Shown here: positions 62,920 through 64,000 of the stretch, piece by piece | Layout: each line of letters opens with the position of its first letter | Numbering within the stretch: position 1 is the stretch's first letter | Origin: Cyclobacteriaceae bacterium | GTDB taxonomy: Bacteria > Bacteroidota > Bacteroidia > Cytophagales > Cyclobacteriaceae | NCBI GenBank assembly: GCA_019638275.1 | Contig: JAHBUC010000002.1 | Location: 248,001-312,000 of the forward strand | Reading direction: 5' to 3' | Length of the DNA: 64,000 bases | The notes under the pieces: generated by a model | Seen by the model: only the letters and a program-made list of their open reading frames with translations | What the model was told of the DNA's origin: nothing | Database searches by the model: none | Made by a program: the position numbers and the translations under genes

Positions 62920-63504
62920 ATGACTCCGCAAGATGTACGTACACTGCTTCAATCCAGGCGATCCATTTTTCCGAAAGACTATACGGGTGAAGTGGTTGAT
63001 GATGCTGTGATCCATGAAATGTTGGAGAACGCCAACTGGGCACCCACCCATAAATTTACCGAACCCTGGCGGTTTATTGTTTACAGTGGTGACGGCAGAA
63101 GAATGCTTGCTTCCATTCAAGCAGAAGTATATAAGCAAGTAACGCAGCGTGACGGAACATTCAAGGAAGACCGATACAACAACCTGTTAACAAAACCATT
63201 GGAGTCATCGCACATCATACTGGCTTATATGAAACGCGATGAAAAAAAATCTGTGCCCGAAATTGAAGAAGCGGGTGCTGTTTTCTGTGCCGTACAAAAC
63301 ATGTACCTCACAGCAACGGCTTATCAAATTGGTTGTTATTTAAGCACAGGAGGAGTTACCTATTTCCCTGAGGCGAGAAAAGCCTTCGGGCTTGCTAATG
63401 ATGACCGCATTATCGGCTTCCTTCATGTGGGCATTCCGAAACCGGCAACCCGAACCGGCAGAAGAAAACCGGTTGAAGGAAAAATTCGCTGGGTAAAAGA
63501 ATAA
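62920..63504 (+). CDS. nitroreductase family protein (YdjA-like)
   Basis: 194 residues from ATG 62920; the frame starts 29 codons earlier but crosses the terminator above. FMN-dependent fold: LLQSRRSIFPKDY (Arg-Arg-Ser FMN site), NANWAPTHKFTEPWRF, AVFCAVQNMYLTATA, GFLHVGIPKPATRTGRRKP. Reduces nitro or quinone-like compounds with NAD(P)H. Confidence 0.92.
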   Translation: MTPQDVRTLLQSRRSIFPKDYTGEVVDDAVIHEMLENANWAPTHKFTEPWRFIVYSGDGRRMLASIQAEVYKQVTQRDGTFKEDRYNNLLTKPLESSHIILAYMKRDEKKSVPEIEEAGAVFCAVQNMYLTATAYQIGCYLSTGGVTYFPEARKAFGLANDDRIIGFLHVGIPKPATRTGRRKPVEGKIRWVKE

Positions 63505-63509
63505 AAAAA

Positions 63510-63536
63510 GCTGACCCATGTCGGAGTCAGCCTTTT
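63510..63536. terminator. bidirectional terminator
   Basis: GCTGAC (63510-63515) and GTCAGC (63526-63531) with A-tract before and T-tract after; serves the nitroreductase and the convergent partial gene. Confidence 0.8.
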
Positions 63537-63554
63537 GTGCAAAAATCTATTTCA

Positions 63555-64000
63555 TTACTGCGCCAACGCAATAATTTTTTCCAGCGGAAGACTGTTCGCT
63601 ACTTTCAACAGGTCAGCTTCAGAAATTGCTCCGTTATAATCCAGTGTAAGCAATGAACTTCCAAACGGAGTTTGTAACTGATACCCGCTGGTTTGATTGT
63701 TTTCATCAACCTCGCGGGTAAGCAGTGATTTGTAGCCCTGAACTTTCACTACCTTTTGGTTGCTGTCTCCAGAGTTCATGATCATGGGCATCGACAGGAT
63801 GGCATTTACACCGGCCATTAATGGCGAATCACTAATGATATCGATTGTAGCGCCCTTATCCTGATTGCCATAGGCACGATGTACATAAAGTCCGCCTGTA
63901 AGGCCTCCCGACATACCTGTAACCTGATCATTCTTTGAATCGCTGCTTAATCCTCCTAATGAGGTTGGCAACACTTTTAAAATTTCGCGGCCAATCGCTG
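63555..64000 (-). CDS. protein of unknown function (partial, N-terminus off window)
   Basis: Open to the right edge (148 codons here, no start seen; a GTG at 63974 is internal because family-like residues AIGREILKV precede it). Ends with KVANSLPLEKIIALAQ. Gly/Ser-rich loops (GLTGGLYVHRAYGNQDKGAT) and alternating strands suggest a beta-rich or amphipathic structure. I recognise no family. Confidence 0.72.
   Translation of the reverse strand, partial: AIGREILKVLPTSLGGLSSDSKNDQVTGMSGGLTGGLYVHRAYGNQDKGATIDIISDSPLMAGVNAILSMPMIMNSGDSNQKVVKVQGYKSLLTREVDENNQTSGYQLQTPFGSSLLTLDYNGAISEADLLKVANSLPLEKIIALAQ

Overview
The window looks like chromosomal DNA of a free-living Bacteroidota bacterium, most likely of the order Cytophagales. 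Evidence: carboxypeptidase-regulatory-like TonB-dependent receptors, PorT-like barrels, DUF2911/DUF5684/DUF6799-type proteins, LytS/LytTR signalling, and repeated use of the Bacteroidota sigma-factor -7 box TAnnTTTG with almost no Shine-Dalgarno sequences. About 60 protein genes, two tRNAs and one probable small RNA gene cover nearly all of it. No rRNA, IS element, CRISPR array or prophage was seen.

Layout. 1-7567: purine nucleoside phosphorylase (cut by the window edge), a divergent gamma-glutamyltransferase, a D-serine dehydratase/D-threonine aldolase-type PLP enzyme, a creatininase-family protein, a lytic transglycosylase, a LOG protein and an NAD-dependent epimerase. 7608-15211: a coiled-coil protein, a beta-helix lipoprotein paired with a TonB receptor, a MoxR ATPase and a SemiSWEET. 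15247-17795: metallophosphoesterase, exonuclease/GIY-YIG fusion, holin-like membrane protein. 17896-19313: an Abi_2 (AbiD/AbiF-type HEPN) gene preceded by a tandem structured RNA with its own promoter and terminator, next to tRNA-Leu and tRNA-Gly. 19376-23664: two fatty-acid desaturases, an ECF-like sigma factor, a cold-shock protein and a DEAD-box helicase, which together look like a cold/membrane-fluidity neighbourhood. 23755-32352: a barrel gene with an in-frame stop, YceI and an intradiol-dioxygenase-like lipoprotein, a LytS/LytTR pair, and a TonB receptor with two FNR-type operators followed by twin Crp/Fnr genes and an orphan PhnD-like binding protein. 32375-44616: methyltransferases, MutS, TrmH-family methyltransferase, two membrane signalling remnants, PurM, an FtsX permease and a thioesterase. 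44649-64000: a short SecA-like protein, secreted peptidases (DUF5117-type metalloprotease, S9, M14), a sigma-54-driven secreted basic protein, a DUF6799 protein with a probable frameshift, Tpx, DinB, lipid kinase, TPR protein, amidohydrolase, nitroreductase and a partial gene.

Most interesting: (1) the Abi_2 gene with two homologous hairpin units upstream whose stems co-vary, ending in a terminator 7 nt before the start codon. This is the architecture of an RNA-antitoxin/toxin defence system. (2) Two palindromic FNR-type sites, 32 bp apart, in front of the TonB receptor and just upstream of two Crp/Fnr paralogues whose recognition helices carry the E-x-x-S-R residues that read such sites. (3) A textbook sigma-54 promoter, a free-standing SecA-like fragment, and a tandem pair of ATPase-less kinase-like membrane proteins.
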